Of a stretch of DNA of 50,177 nt, positions 1 to 8,418 are shown in pieces. The position numbers were made by a program, and so were the translations under genes. The first letter of the stretch is position 1. The number at the start of each line of letters is the position of its first letter. Origin of the DNA: DSSM01 sp964484125 (GTDB lineage: Bacteria > Bacteroidota > Ignavibacteria > Tepidaquicellales > Tepidaquicellaceae); contig CAZAEK010000014.1 in NCBI GenBank assembly GCA_964484125.1, positions 1-50,177 of the forward strand, written 5' to 3'. The notes below the pieces were generated by a model, which saw only the letters and a program-made list of their open reading frames with translations, did not search any database and had not been told where the DNA came from.

Positions 1-1
1 T

Positions 2-150
2 CGACCCTGTAGGAGTTGTCTTTTCGATTCCGTAGGAATCGTATGTTTGTAGAAAATGTGATTCGCATTTATTTCGACCCTGTAGGGGTCGTACGTTTGT
101 AGAAAATGTGATTTTCGTTCCTGCTACAAACATTTGACTCTCGTGGAGTC
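2..150. repeat. Tailed-palindrome repeat cluster A
   Basis: This cluster holds two clear forward copies of a hairpin plus tail. One is at 25-52 (arms CGATTCC/GGAATCG, loop GTA, tail TATGTTTGTAG) and the other at 75-102 (arms CGACCCT/GGGGTCG, tail TACGTTTGTAG). They lie exactly 50 bp apart and share the following AAAATGTGATT spacer. A degraded copy is at 2-20. A reverse copy at 124-150 has the complementary tail CTACAAACAT followed by the hairpin GACTCT-CGT-GGAGTC. The arms differ between copies but stay paired. The cluster lies just past the stop of the minus-strand phosphoesterase gene and could also end its transcript. There is no coding potential. Confidence 0.8.
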
Positions 151-154
151 TTTT

Positions 155-847
155 TTAATAAAAATAATGAGTGTTAACTTCTCCTGATTCTGAGATTGTT
201 ATAAAATTACTCGGTTTATCCACCCAGCAACCGGTATTGAAATATTCGATTTTATCGCTTTTTTTGTGATAGACATCGTGTGAGTGTCCGCAAATAACTA
301 TATCAACATTTTCAGGAGTTGCATATTCAATTGACCTGTCTGCAAGTTTTCTCGAAATATTTCTCCACATGTTACTTTTCTTTTTGATAAAAGTAATAAT
401 AACTCTATTTTTTGTATCTAACTTTCTGAGCGTGTGATAAACTAATGAGACAAAAGAAAGTACGAACTTATTTTTAGGAAATAAAGTATCAAACTGGTGA
501 CCATGCATTGCTAAAAATCTTGTGTTATTTACTTCCCACTTATATTCTTCGATTATATTAATACCCAGAAACAAAGATGAAATTTTATCGAGCAGGTGGT
601 CATGATTTCCCCTGAGCCATATTAATTCAACATTTTTATCTTTAATTATATCGCTTATGTATTTTAATAAATCCCAATGTATATCCTGAAGTTTTTTGAA
701 ATCTACATCATCAAAGATATCACCAAGTAGTATTAAACGTTTAAATTCAAAGTTTTGCAGGTTTTCAAGTAATACATCTGACCTTGAGAGCTCTGTACCA
801 AGATGTACATCTGAAAAAATCAGAGTATTTACTTTTTGCTTGTTCAT
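155..847 (-). CDS. Calcineurin-like metallophosphoesterase, probable UDP-2,3-diacylglucosamine diphosphatase (LpxH-like)
   Basis: This 230-residue protein carries the full set of metallophosphoesterase motifs: SDVHLG near residue 12, GDIFDD near 42, RGNHDH near 79, HGHQFD near 115 and CGHSHD near 186. Late in the protein comes NTGCWVDKPS, a segment typical of LpxH-like enzymes in Bacteroidota. LpxH removes UMP from UDP-2,3-diacylglucosamine in lipid A synthesis, working at the inner face of the cytoplasmic membrane. The family also contains phosphoesterases of unknown substrate, so the reaction is an inference. It is a single minus-strand gene. Repeat cluster A lies directly downstream, and a 157-base AT-rich spacer separates it from the divergent MFS gene. 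Confidence 0.75.
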   Translation of the reverse strand: MNKQKVNTLIFSDVHLGTELSRSDVLLENLQNFEFKRLILLGDIFDDVDFKKLQDIHWDLLKYISDIIKDKNVELIWLRGNHDHLLDKISSLFLGINIIEEYKWEVNNTRFLAMHGHQFDTLFPKNKFVLSFVSLVYHTLRKLDTKNRVIITFIKKKSNMWRNISRKLADRSIEYATPENVDIVICGHSHDVYHKKSDKIEYFNTGCWVDKPSNFITISESGEVNTHYFY

Positions 848-1004
848 TGTAAAATTTATATTAACATAGCATTTGTCAATTAATAAATCAACAGAATTTT
901 AATAATTTTGCAGACCTGTCCGTATTTTTGTATGATTTTTAGAAAATTATTTTGGTATTTTTATTGTTTTAGTTAATGTGTGTATGAATTAACAACTGAA
1001 CTTT

Positions 1005-2159
1005 TTGCATAACAAACAACTATTTATAATATACGGAATATCACTCATGGCTATACTCGGATTAACTTCAGTTAATCCTGCATTTCCAATGATAGCAAGA
1101 GATTTAAACATATCCCCGGAGAAAACAGGGCTTCTGCTCGCTTTTTTTACTCTGCCCGGAATTTTCTTAACTCCCGTTTTCGGTATTTTGGCAGATAAAT
1201 TCGGCAGAAAAAAAGTACTTGCATTTTCACTTTTTCTTATGGGCATTGCAGGATTATTATGCGGATTTACAAAAGATTATAATCTTCTCCTTTCAATGAG
1301 AGTTTTACAAGGTATTGGAAGTTCATCTCTCGGAGCTTTGAATATTGCATTAATAGGCGATATATATAACGAAGAAGTTATGCCGAAAATTATAGGTTTT
1401 AATAATGCAGTTCTTAATATAGGGACAGGTGTTTTTCCGATTATAGGCGGTGCTCTTGCACAGTTAAACTGGCAATTCGTTTTTTATCTTAATATTTTTG
1501 CAATCTTATTAGCATTTATTTTGATTTTTTATCTGAAAGAGCCTGAAAGGAAAAAATCTATTGGAGAAAAAAAATATTTTTCTGCACTTATTGAAAACTT
1601 AAAGCAAAAAAATCTTTTGTTCATTTTCGTATTAAGTATTCTTGTTTATATAATTTTATTTGGTTCATATCTCACATACCTGCCTTTTATCGCAGATGTA
1701 AATTTTTCCGTTGAGCCGGTTTATATAGGTTTGATTTTTTCAAGTATGTCTTTTACTAATGCAATTGTCTCAATATTCTTCGGTAAGATTCTAAACAAAT
1801 ATTTATCAAAAACTTTGTTTCTGTACTCGTTTTCGCTTTATGCAATTGCACTGTTTATGATTCCGTTGGTTCCTTCATGGCAACTTCTTTTCATTCCGAC
1901 AATTTTATTCGGACTTGCGCACGGAGTTAATTTACCAAATATTCAAACAAGACTTATTCAACATTCACAACCTGCTCAGCGCGGAATTTTAATTTCTTTA
2001 AACAGAACTTTTTCTCAAACGGGACAGACTCTTGGTCCCGTTATTGGTGGTGCAATTTTGGCAGCCCCTGTAATTGGCGGGCTTCCTTCAGTTTTTTATT
2101 TCTCTGCAGTCGTATCTGCAGTTATTTTTATATTCTTTCTAATAATAAAATCTTATTAA
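1005..2159 (+). CDS. MFS drug-type exporter (DHA1 / Bcr-CflA-like)
   Basis: This 384-residue protein is almost entirely hydrophobic, with about 12 predicted membrane segments. The MFS motif A loop reads GILADKFGRKKVL (near residue 63), between helices 2 and 3. RVLQGIGSSSLGA in helix 4 is typical of 12-helix drug:H+ antiporters. The substrate cannot be told from sequence. The first codon is TTG; the next in-frame ATG (Met15) would cut into the first helix, so TTG is preferred. The stop is immediately followed by the TonB receptor gene, so the two probably share a transcript. The pairing may mean uptake across the outer membrane by the receptor coupled to inner-membrane transport, but that is inference. 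Confidence 0.8.
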   Translation: MHNKQLFIIYGISLMAILGLTSVNPAFPMIARDLNISPEKTGLLLAFFTLPGIFLTPVFGILADKFGRKKVLAFSLFLMGIAGLLCGFTKDYNLLLSMRVLQGIGSSSLGALNIALIGDIYNEEVMPKIIGFNNAVLNIGTGVFPIIGGALAQLNWQFVFYLNIFAILLAFILIFYLKEPERKKSIGEKKYFSALIENLKQKNLLFIFVLSILVYIILFGSYLTYLPFIADVNFSVEPVYIGLIFSSMSFTNAIVSIFFGKILNKYLSKTLFLYSFSLYAIALFMIPLVPSWQLLFIPTILFGLAHGVNLPNIQTRLIQHSQPAQRGILISLNRTFSQTGQTLGPVIGGAILAAPVIGGLPSVFYFSAVVSAVIFIFFLIIKSY

Positions 2160-2160
2160 T

Positions 2161-4596
2161 ATGAAACTATTATATGTATTATTGATTTATTTGACATTTT
2201 CCGCATCTGCTTTTTCTCAAAGCAGTATTTCAGGGAAAGTTATTGACAATTCAACTAATCTTAGTCTCACAAACATTAAAGTATTACTGGATAACGGAAA
2301 TTATTCTGTAACTACAGAAGCAAACGGAGATTTTTCTTTCTCCAATCTCAAAGAAGGGAACTATCTGATTACCGTCCAGAGTACATTATATGAAGATTAT
2401 TCCAAAGAAATTTCCCTGTCAAAAGGCGAAAAAAAATTCATTTATATTTCGTTAAGGCAAAAACCTTTTAAACTAAATGATATTCTCGTTTATGGTGTAA
2501 GTAAAAATTTTGAAAAAATTACTGAGTCACCATCAGCAGTAAACGTACTCTATTCCGAAAAAATCAAAATTCAGTCAAGAGGAAACCAGATCGCTGGCGC
2601 CTTGCAGGGTTTGACTGGTATCGATGTTTTAAAAAACGGAGCAACAGATTATATAGTGAATACAAGAGGATTTAACTCAGGTTTGAACAGAAGAATACTT
2701 GTTCTGCAGGATGGAAGGGATGTTTCAATGCCGCTGCTTGGCGCAATAGAATGGAATTCTTTCTCAATGCCTGTTGATGAATACTCAAGAATTGAATTTA
2801 TAAGAGGACCTTCAGCGTCTTTATACGGAGCAAATGCCTTCAACGGAGTTTTAAGTATGACTTCATATTCCCCTAAAGAAATTATCGGGACAAAAGTATC
2901 ACTGATAGGAGGCGAATACAATACTTTCAGAGCTGATGTCAGACACGCAGGTCTGATAACAAATAAATTATCATATAAAGTAACACTCGGCAGATCTCAA
3001 TCGAGGAATTTATCCAACAGAAGAGACTCAGTAAAATTTCTCGAATATCCGGGTTTACCACTTGAAAGCAGACCTCTGACAGAAGATGACAGGCATACTT
3101 ATTCAAATTATGGTACATTGAGATTTGATTATGACCTTAACGAAAACAGTAAATTAAGACTTGAAGGAGGTTATTCAAATAATGCAAATGAAGTATTTGT
3201 TTTCGGACTTGGAAGAACATTTGTAAAAAATACTGAAAGACCATACGTATTGGCAAGTTATAATTCAAGCACTCTGAATATACAGGCATCATATATGAAA
3301 AGGCATACGCTTGATACTATGTGGCTTTTAGTTCCGAGACAGGGTAGCAGACTCGGAGCACCTCTTCTTGATAACAGCGATGATATACTTCTTGATGCAC
3401 AGTATAATTTTGCAATGCAAAAGCAGATGCAGTTTGTATTTGGAATATCACAGCAGTTTCAGAATATCAACACCTATGGTACTTCAATCCCAAATGAAGT
3501 AAAGGCAAATTATACCGGTATGTACGGTCAGTTAACCTATAACTTTAATGATAAACTGAAATTTGTCGGTACACTAAGGTTTGACAGGACTAATATACAC
3601 GAAAGCCAGTTCTCACCTAGAGGAGCTATAGTATTTTCCCCGAAAGAAAATCATCAGATAAGATTTTCTGTAAGCAAATCATTTCAGAGACCTAATTATT
3701 CCGAGTTGTACAGATTAACACCTGATGCACCTGCTTTTAAACAGGGAGTACAAGGTCCGCCTCAGATTGCTCTGCTTGGTATTGATAAAATAATTTCTGA
3801 CACACTGAAAGCATTGACAGGACAGACTTATAACATCAAAACAAATCTTGACGGAACGAGGTCTTTTGCGGTAGGGAATGAAAATCTTTCTGTAGAAAAA
3901 AATATTGGAATAGAGCTTGGCTATAATGGTACGCTGTTTGATAAATTATTTATAACAACGGATCTCTATTATAATTTCCTGAACGATTTTATTACTACGT
4001 TCCTGCCGGGAGTGAACAAAAGTATTCCACAGTGGAAAGCAGACCTCGGTCAGGGACTTGAGCAATATAATAATCTTGCAACGTCAATTGTTTACAGCCA
4101 GCTTTCACCAAGAGACAGAGCGAGACTCTCAGTTTTTAAAGGATTACCCTCATTTATTGTATCGAATGCAAACGTTGGCAAAGTTGAGCAATACGGACTT
4201 GAATTTGGAATTAACTATTTACTCACATCAAAATTAATGCTCGGAGGTAATTATTCGTACTACGGATTTAACGTAAATAAATCAGCTTCAGACCCTGACT
4301 TGCTGCCGAATACGAGCCCTCATAAATTTACTATTTCAGCATCTTATATTGAACCGCAGAAATTTGATGTAAATATTTCGTTAATTCATTCTCAGGAATT
4401 TGACTGGCTTGCCGGAACGTATATCGGCGTAGTCCCGACATATAATATTGTAAACCTTAATGCAGGTTATTACATAGCAAAAAATTTACAGATTGGATTG
4501 AATGTCTTTAACTTATTTAATGAAGAGCATTATGAAATTTTCGGCGGCACATATATGCCGAGATATACAACCGCAAGAATTTCCTATAATTTTTAA
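2161..4596 (+). CDS. TonB-dependent outer-membrane receptor with carboxypeptidase-regulatory-like N-terminal domain
   Basis: This 811-residue protein starts with a signal peptide ending near AFSQ (about residue 20). Next comes a beta-sandwich domain of the CarboxypepD_reg-like type (SGKVIDNSTN to about residue 100), common in Bacteroidota receptors. The plug domain spans roughly 115-235 and shows NTRGFNSGLNRRILVLQDGR and FIRGPSASLYGANAFNG. The remainder is a 22-strand-type barrel ending in the terminal Phe expected of outer-membrane proteins (RISYNF). It starts one base after the MFS stop. The substrate (siderophore, vitamin, glycan or other) is not evident, and no SusD partner lies nearby. 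The last 4 bases overlap the convergent menA stop. Confidence 0.9.
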   Translation: MKLLYVLLIYLTFSASAFSQSSISGKVIDNSTNLSLTNIKVLLDNGNYSVTTEANGDFSFSNLKEGNYLITVQSTLYEDYSKEISLSKGEKKFIYISLRQKPFKLNDILVYGVSKNFEKITESPSAVNVLYSEKIKIQSRGNQIAGALQGLTGIDVLKNGATDYIVNTRGFNSGLNRRILVLQDGRDVSMPLLGAIEWNSFSMPVDEYSRIEFIRGPSASLYGANAFNGVLSMTSYSPKEIIGTKVSLIGGEYNTFRADVRHAGLITNKLSYKVTLGRSQSRNLSNRRDSVKFLEYPGLPLESRPLTEDDRHTYSNYGTLRFDYDLNENSKLRLEGGYSNNANEVFVFGLGRTFVKNTERPYVLASYNSSTLNIQASYMKRHTLDTMWLLVPRQGSRLGAPLLDNSDDILLDAQYNFAMQKQMQFVFGISQQFQNINTYGTSIPNEVKANYTGMYGQLTYNFNDKLKFVGTLRFDRTNIHESQFSPRGAIVFSPKENHQIRFSVSKSFQRPNYSELYRLTPDAPAFKQGVQGPPQIALLGIDKIISDTLKALTGQTYNIKTNLDGTRSFAVGNENLSVEKNIGIELGYNGTLFDKLFITTDLYYNFLNDFITTFLPGVNKSIPQWKADLGQGLEQYNNLATSIVYSQLSPRDRARLSVFKGLPSFIVSNANVGKVEQYGLEFGINYLLTSKLMLGGNYSYYGFNVNKSASDPDLLPNTSPHKFTISASYIEPQKFDVNISLIHSQEFDWLAGTYIGVVPTYNIVNLNAGYYIAKNLQIGLNVFNLFNEEHYEIFGGTYMPRYTTARISYNF

Positions 4597-5477
4597 ATAA
4601 GTAAAAAACTTAAACTATTAAGCGAGCCGTACAGGATGAGCAATTGTCCTGTACCGGCGAGCACTTTATTTAACTCTTTTCCGGAATATTTAATAAGAGA
4701 AAAAGTTAGATAAACAGAAAACGGTAAGCAAATTACCGGAAGTAATATAAGATAGTTTTTTATGAACAGGGTTAAGATAAAAGGAGTTATGAAAGCAAAA
4801 ACAGAGAATATTATATAAAGTGCTATGGCATTTTTTCTTCCGAGTCTTACTGCAAGTGTATATTTCCCTGCTTTAAAATCCGTCTGAATATCTCTGATGT
4901 TATTAACCCCTAAAATATTCATAGAAATAAATCCCGGACCAAATCCTGTTATCAAAGATTCAATCGTTAGATTTCCTGTTTGCAAATAGTAAGTTCCTGA
5001 AACAGCAAAAAGACCAAAAAATAAAAATACAAAAATTTCACTCAGACCTTTATATGCCAGAGGAAAAGGTCCGGCAGTATATCCGTATGCAAAAATTAAT
5101 GATAAAACCCCAATAACCAAAATATAGATTCCACCGCCTTTAAAAAAAACAAGCCATAGTCCCATAATTAGTGTAATAAGCGTTAGGAATGCAGAAACAG
5201 CTTTCATTGCTTCAGGGGATATCTTGCCCGAGGCAACTGCTCTTTCAGGACCAAGTCTCTCAGAAGTATCTGCACCCCGTTTGAAGTCATATATCTCATT
5301 TACAAAGTTTGTTATCACCTGAATCAGCAATGCAGATAATAAAGTAACAATTAAAACACTTAATTCAAATTTCCCTTCTGAAAATGCAAGTGCTGTGCCA
5401 GTCATAACCGGAATAAAACTTGCGGGGAGTGTTTTTGGTCTTGTTGCTAAAAGCCAGTATTTAATTTTTTCTGTCAA
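4593..5477 (-). CDS. menA: 1,4-dihydroxy-2-naphthoate polyprenyltransferase (MenA, UbiA family)
   Basis: This 294-residue integral membrane prenyltransferase has the start WLLATRPKTLPAS and the first Asp-rich motif NFVNEIYDFKRGADTSERLG (about residues 61-80), both typical of MenA. A second conserved loop, NNIRDIQTDFKAGKYTLAVR, is near residue 190. MenA attaches the isoprenoid tail to 1,4-dihydroxy-2-naphthoate to make demethylmenaquinone, which implies menaquinone-based respiration. Other men genes are not in this window. It is convergent with the TonB receptor gene, with a 4-base stop overlap. Upstream, a strong hairpin terminator (5543-5560) separates it from hppA on the same strand. Confidence 0.88.
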   Translation of the reverse strand: MTEKIKYWLLATRPKTLPASFIPVMTGTALAFSEGKFELSVLIVTLLSALLIQVITNFVNEIYDFKRGADTSERLGPERAVASGKISPEAMKAVSAFLTLITLIMGLWLVFFKGGGIYILVIGVLSLIFAYGYTAGPFPLAYKGLSEIFVFLFFGLFAVSGTYYLQTGNLTIESLITGFGPGFISMNILGVNNIRDIQTDFKAGKYTLAVRLGRKNAIALYIIFSVFAFITPFILTLFIKNYLILLPVICLPFSVYLTFSLIKYSGKELNKVLAGTGQLLILYGSLNSLSFLLI

Positions 5478-5535
5478 GGAATATCTTTAGGATTAATTAC
5501 AAAAATAAACCTATAAAAATTCATAATAAACCCAT

Positions 5536-5568
5536 AAAAAAAGCCGCTTTAAACAGCGGCTTTTTTTT
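5536..5568 (-). terminator. Rho-independent terminator after hppA
   Basis: A perfect 6-bp stem (GCCGCT / AGCGGC, 5543-5548 with 5555-5560) has a 6-base loop. It is flanked by an A7 run on one side and a T8 run on the other, so it can work in both directions. On the minus strand it sits 20-50 bases past the hppA stop and ends in U residues. It insulates menA from the rplY-pth-hppA transcript. Confidence 0.85.
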
Positions 5569-5588
5569 GTGTAAATTAATTTTAAAAA

Positions 5589-7757
5589 TTATATAAATAA
5601 GGGTGCAAGTACAAGAGTTACAGTTGATAATAATTTTATTAATACGTGCAATGAAGGTCCTGCTGTGTCTTTAAACGGGTCTCCAACTGTATCACCTACG
5701 ACTCCGGCCTTATGCCTGTCAGACCCCTTACCCATATTATTAGCAAGGTCAACCTTTTCAAGTTCAATAAATTTCTTTGCATTATCCCATGCACCTCCTG
5801 AATTGTTTAGGAATAATGCTGCTATTACTCCAACTATTGTTCCTACCAAAAGCATAGCTGCTACAACTTCAGCACCTGAGGCGTCTGATAATTTTGCATT
5901 AAATAAAAGTTTAAATATTACACCTACTACTATAGGCATTACAACTACAAGCAATCCGGGCTTAACCATTTCTCTTAATGCAGATTTAGTAACAATATCA
6001 ACACATTCTCCATAATTTGGTTTTGATGTTCCTTCAAGTATTCCGGGGTCTCTTTTAAATTGTTCCCTGACATTTTGTATTATAGATTGTGCTGCCCTTC
6101 CGACTGCTTTGATAGCCCATGCAGAGAAAAGGAACACCATCATTGCACCCATAAGCGCACCGATAAATACAGGTGGCTTGGAGACATCAACTCCGGTAAA
6201 CTGGAAAGTACTGCTATATTGTTTTATTTCTACTATGAATGCCTGGAATAAAAGGAAAGCTGCCAATGCTGCAGAACCTACTGCATAACCTTTTGTAAGA
6301 GCTTTTGTAGTATTTCCTACTGCGTCTAATCTGTCTGTTTTAACCCTGACTTCTTCCGGTTGCTGTGACATTTCAACTATACCTCCGGCATTATCTGTAA
6401 TAGGTCCGAAAGTATCCATAGCAAGAACGTAAGCGGCAGGTCCGAGCATACCCATAGTAGCAACTGCAGTGCTGAAAAATCCGGCATCAGCTAAACCACT
6501 CGACAGCCCTAACTGATAAGACGTGTAAATAGCAACAGAAATTACAAAAGAAGGATAAGCAACAGATTCAAAACCTACAGATACACCAGAGATAATATTA
6601 GTAGCAGGTCCGGTTTTAGAAGCTTCAGCAATTGATTGGACAGGACCATAAGCATATTCAGTATAATACTGAGTAATCCACAGGAAAAGAACAGAAGTAA
6701 TAACACCGATAATACCGCTGAGGAAGAAATGCCACCATGCATTCGGAGCACTTGTGGCAATCTGCCCGGAACCGAAAGTCCAGTAAGCGGCAACACCAAA
6801 GCCAATCATAGCAAAAAAGGCAGTAGCATAATAACCCCTGTTAAGAGCTTTCATCGGATCTTCGTTTTCATTAGTTTTGACAAACATAATTCCGATTATA
6901 GAAGAAATTAATCCAAATGCTCTTGCAACCATTGGGAAGAGAATTACACCGAGAAGAGCTTCGGGGTTATTACCAAAAAAGTTTATATTGGCACTATATA
7001 ACATTGCGGCAAGAATCATAGCACCGATATTTTCGGCGGCAGTTGATTCAAAAAGGTCAGCACCACGACCTGCACAATCACCAACATTATCGCCTACAAG
7101 GTCAGCAATTACTGCAGGGTTCCTTGGGTCGTCTTCCGGTATTCCGGCTTCAACCTTACCTACGAGGTCAGCACCAACATCAGCGGCTTTTGTATAAATA
7201 CCGCCTCCAAGCTGAGCGAAAAGTGCAACAAAGCTTGCACCAAATCCATAACCTGCTATATAGAGAGGAATTTTTGCTGGCTCAAGACCGCCTAAATACT
7301 TTGCTATAGTGAAAAGCCCCACAACACCAAAAAGAGAAAGAGCGACTATAAAAAGACCAGAAACAGCTCCGGCTCTGAGAGCGGTTTGTAAAGCACCATT
7401 TAAAGATTTCATCGCTTCAGAAGCTGTTCTTATATTTGCTCTGATAGAAATCCACATACCAATATAACCGGAGACAACAGACGATAAAGCTCCGAAGATA
7501 AAGGAAATTGATGCCCAGAGAGACAACTCAGGTTTTTGAACCTGATAAAGTAAAAAAACCAATGCTGCTACAATGATAGCGAGGTAAATGATTGTTTTGT
7601 TTTGGCGGCGGAGAAATGCTTCCGCACCTTCCTTGATTGCATTTGAAATTTCACGCATCTTTTCTGTCCCTGTGTCCCTCTTCATTACATTCTGTATGAG
7701 ATAAACAGCAAAGAGCAAGGCAAAGATACTTACTGCAAAGATTAGAATTAGTTCCAT
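5589..7757 (-). CDS. hppA: Membrane-bound H+-translocating pyrophosphatase, K+-independent type
   Basis: This 722-residue polytopic pump carries the pyrophosphate-binding signature region (KAADVGADLVGKVE, then DDPRNPAVIADLVGDNVGD, about residues 190-225) and a second acidic cluster near the C-terminus (KAGVVGDTVGDPFKDTAGPS). The subtype-determining stretch reads GNTTKALTKGYAVGSAALAA. Lys and Thr in it match what is known of K+-independent, proton-pumping family members; K+-dependent enzymes have Ala there. The enzyme couples hydrolysis of pyrophosphate in the cytoplasm to proton export and so recycles energy from biosynthesis. It lies 33 bases after pth and ends at a clear terminator, so it is probably the last gene of rplY-pth-hppA. 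Confidence 0.95.
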   Translation of the reverse strand: MELILIFAVSIFALLFAVYLIQNVMKRDTGTEKMREISNAIKEGAEAFLRRQNKTIIYLAIIVAALVFLLYQVQKPELSLWASISFIFGALSSVVSGYIGMWISIRANIRTASEAMKSLNGALQTALRAGAVSGLFIVALSLFGVVGLFTIAKYLGGLEPAKIPLYIAGYGFGASFVALFAQLGGGIYTKAADVGADLVGKVEAGIPEDDPRNPAVIADLVGDNVGDCAGRGADLFESTAAENIGAMILAAMLYSANINFFGNNPEALLGVILFPMVARAFGLISSIIGIMFVKTNENEDPMKALNRGYYATAFFAMIGFGVAAYWTFGSGQIATSAPNAWWHFFLSGIIGVITSVLFLWITQYYTEYAYGPVQSIAEASKTGPATNIISGVSVGFESVAYPSFVISVAIYTSYQLGLSSGLADAGFFSTAVATMGMLGPAAYVLAMDTFGPITDNAGGIVEMSQQPEEVRVKTDRLDAVGNTTKALTKGYAVGSAALAAFLLFQAFIVEIKQYSSTFQFTGVDVSKPPVFIGALMGAMMVFLFSAWAIKAVGRAAQSIIQNVREQFKRDPGILEGTSKPNYGECVDIVTKSALREMVKPGLLVVVMPIVVGVIFKLLFNAKLSDASGAEVVAAMLLVGTIVGVIAALFLNNSGGAWDNAKKFIELEKVDLANNMGKGSDRHKAGVVGDTVGDPFKDTAGPSLHVLIKLLSTVTLVLAPLFI

Positions 7758-7790
7758 AATGATTTATTTAATTATTATTTATCAGAATTA

Positions 7791-8417
7791 TCAAATAGTT
7801 GGAGCGTCCTTCAAATCTTGTAAATCTTCCTTTTCAGGAATCTGAATAAAGTTTTTGTTGAATTTATTCATTGTGCTGAGAATACCTTCTTCTATGAAAC
7901 ATAAAATGCAATCCTTGAATATGGGTGCTAATATTTTTAATTTTTCTGCTTCATCATCGGAAAACTTCGAGAGGACAAAATCAATATATTCTTCCTTGTA
8001 AAGAGCTTTTTCAGGACCTATTCCGATTCTCATTCTCGGGAATTCCAATGTTTCGAGTGAATATATTATACTTGATATACCATTATGACCTCCATCGCTC
8101 CCGTTTGGACGAACCCTTATCGTTCCGAGAGGCAATTGAAAGTCATCATAAACAACTAAAATATTATCAAGTGTAATTTTTCTTTCTTTCAGGAAATCAT
8201 AAACTGCATTTCCACTTGCGTTCATATAGGTCATGGGCTTCATCAGATAAACCCTGTTATTATTTATTTCCGATTCGACACCCCACCAATCTCCTTTGGC
8301 TGGTTTAAATTCAAGACCAAAAGATCTTGCGAGTTCATCTACTGCCATAAATCCTGCATTATGTCTTGTGAACTCGTATTTAGAACCGGGATTGCCCAGA
8401 CCTACAATGAGCTTCAT
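7791..8417 (-). CDS. pth: Peptidyl-tRNA hydrolase
   Basis: This 208-residue protein starts MKLIVGLGNPGSKYEFTRHN, where the conserved Asn and catalytic His of bacterial Pth are visible. KPMTYMNASGNAV, VVYDDFQLPLG (conserved Asp) and GSDGGHNGISSII follow in the family order. The enzyme cleaves peptidyl-tRNA released from stalled ribosomes so that the tRNA can be reused. The gene starts one base after the end of rplY, an arrangement (rplY-pth) common across bacteria, so co-transcription is very likely. The C-terminal ~25 residues, rich in acidic and basic residues, run beyond the usual ~190-residue length. Confidence 0.96.
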   Translation of the reverse strand: MKLIVGLGNPGSKYEFTRHNAGFMAVDELARSFGLEFKPAKGDWWGVESEINNNRVYLMKPMTYMNASGNAVYDFLKERKITLDNILVVYDDFQLPLGTIRVRPNGSDGGHNGISSIIYSLETLEFPRMRIGIGPEKALYKEEYIDFVLSKFSDDEAEKLKILAPIFKDCILCFIEEGILSTMNKFNKNFIQIPEKEDLQDLKDAPTI

Positions 8418-8418
8418 A

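Noticed and set aside
5665..7309. Plus-strand frames opposite hppA
   Set aside because: Shadows of a strongly conserved gene with biased codons; no recognisable domains.
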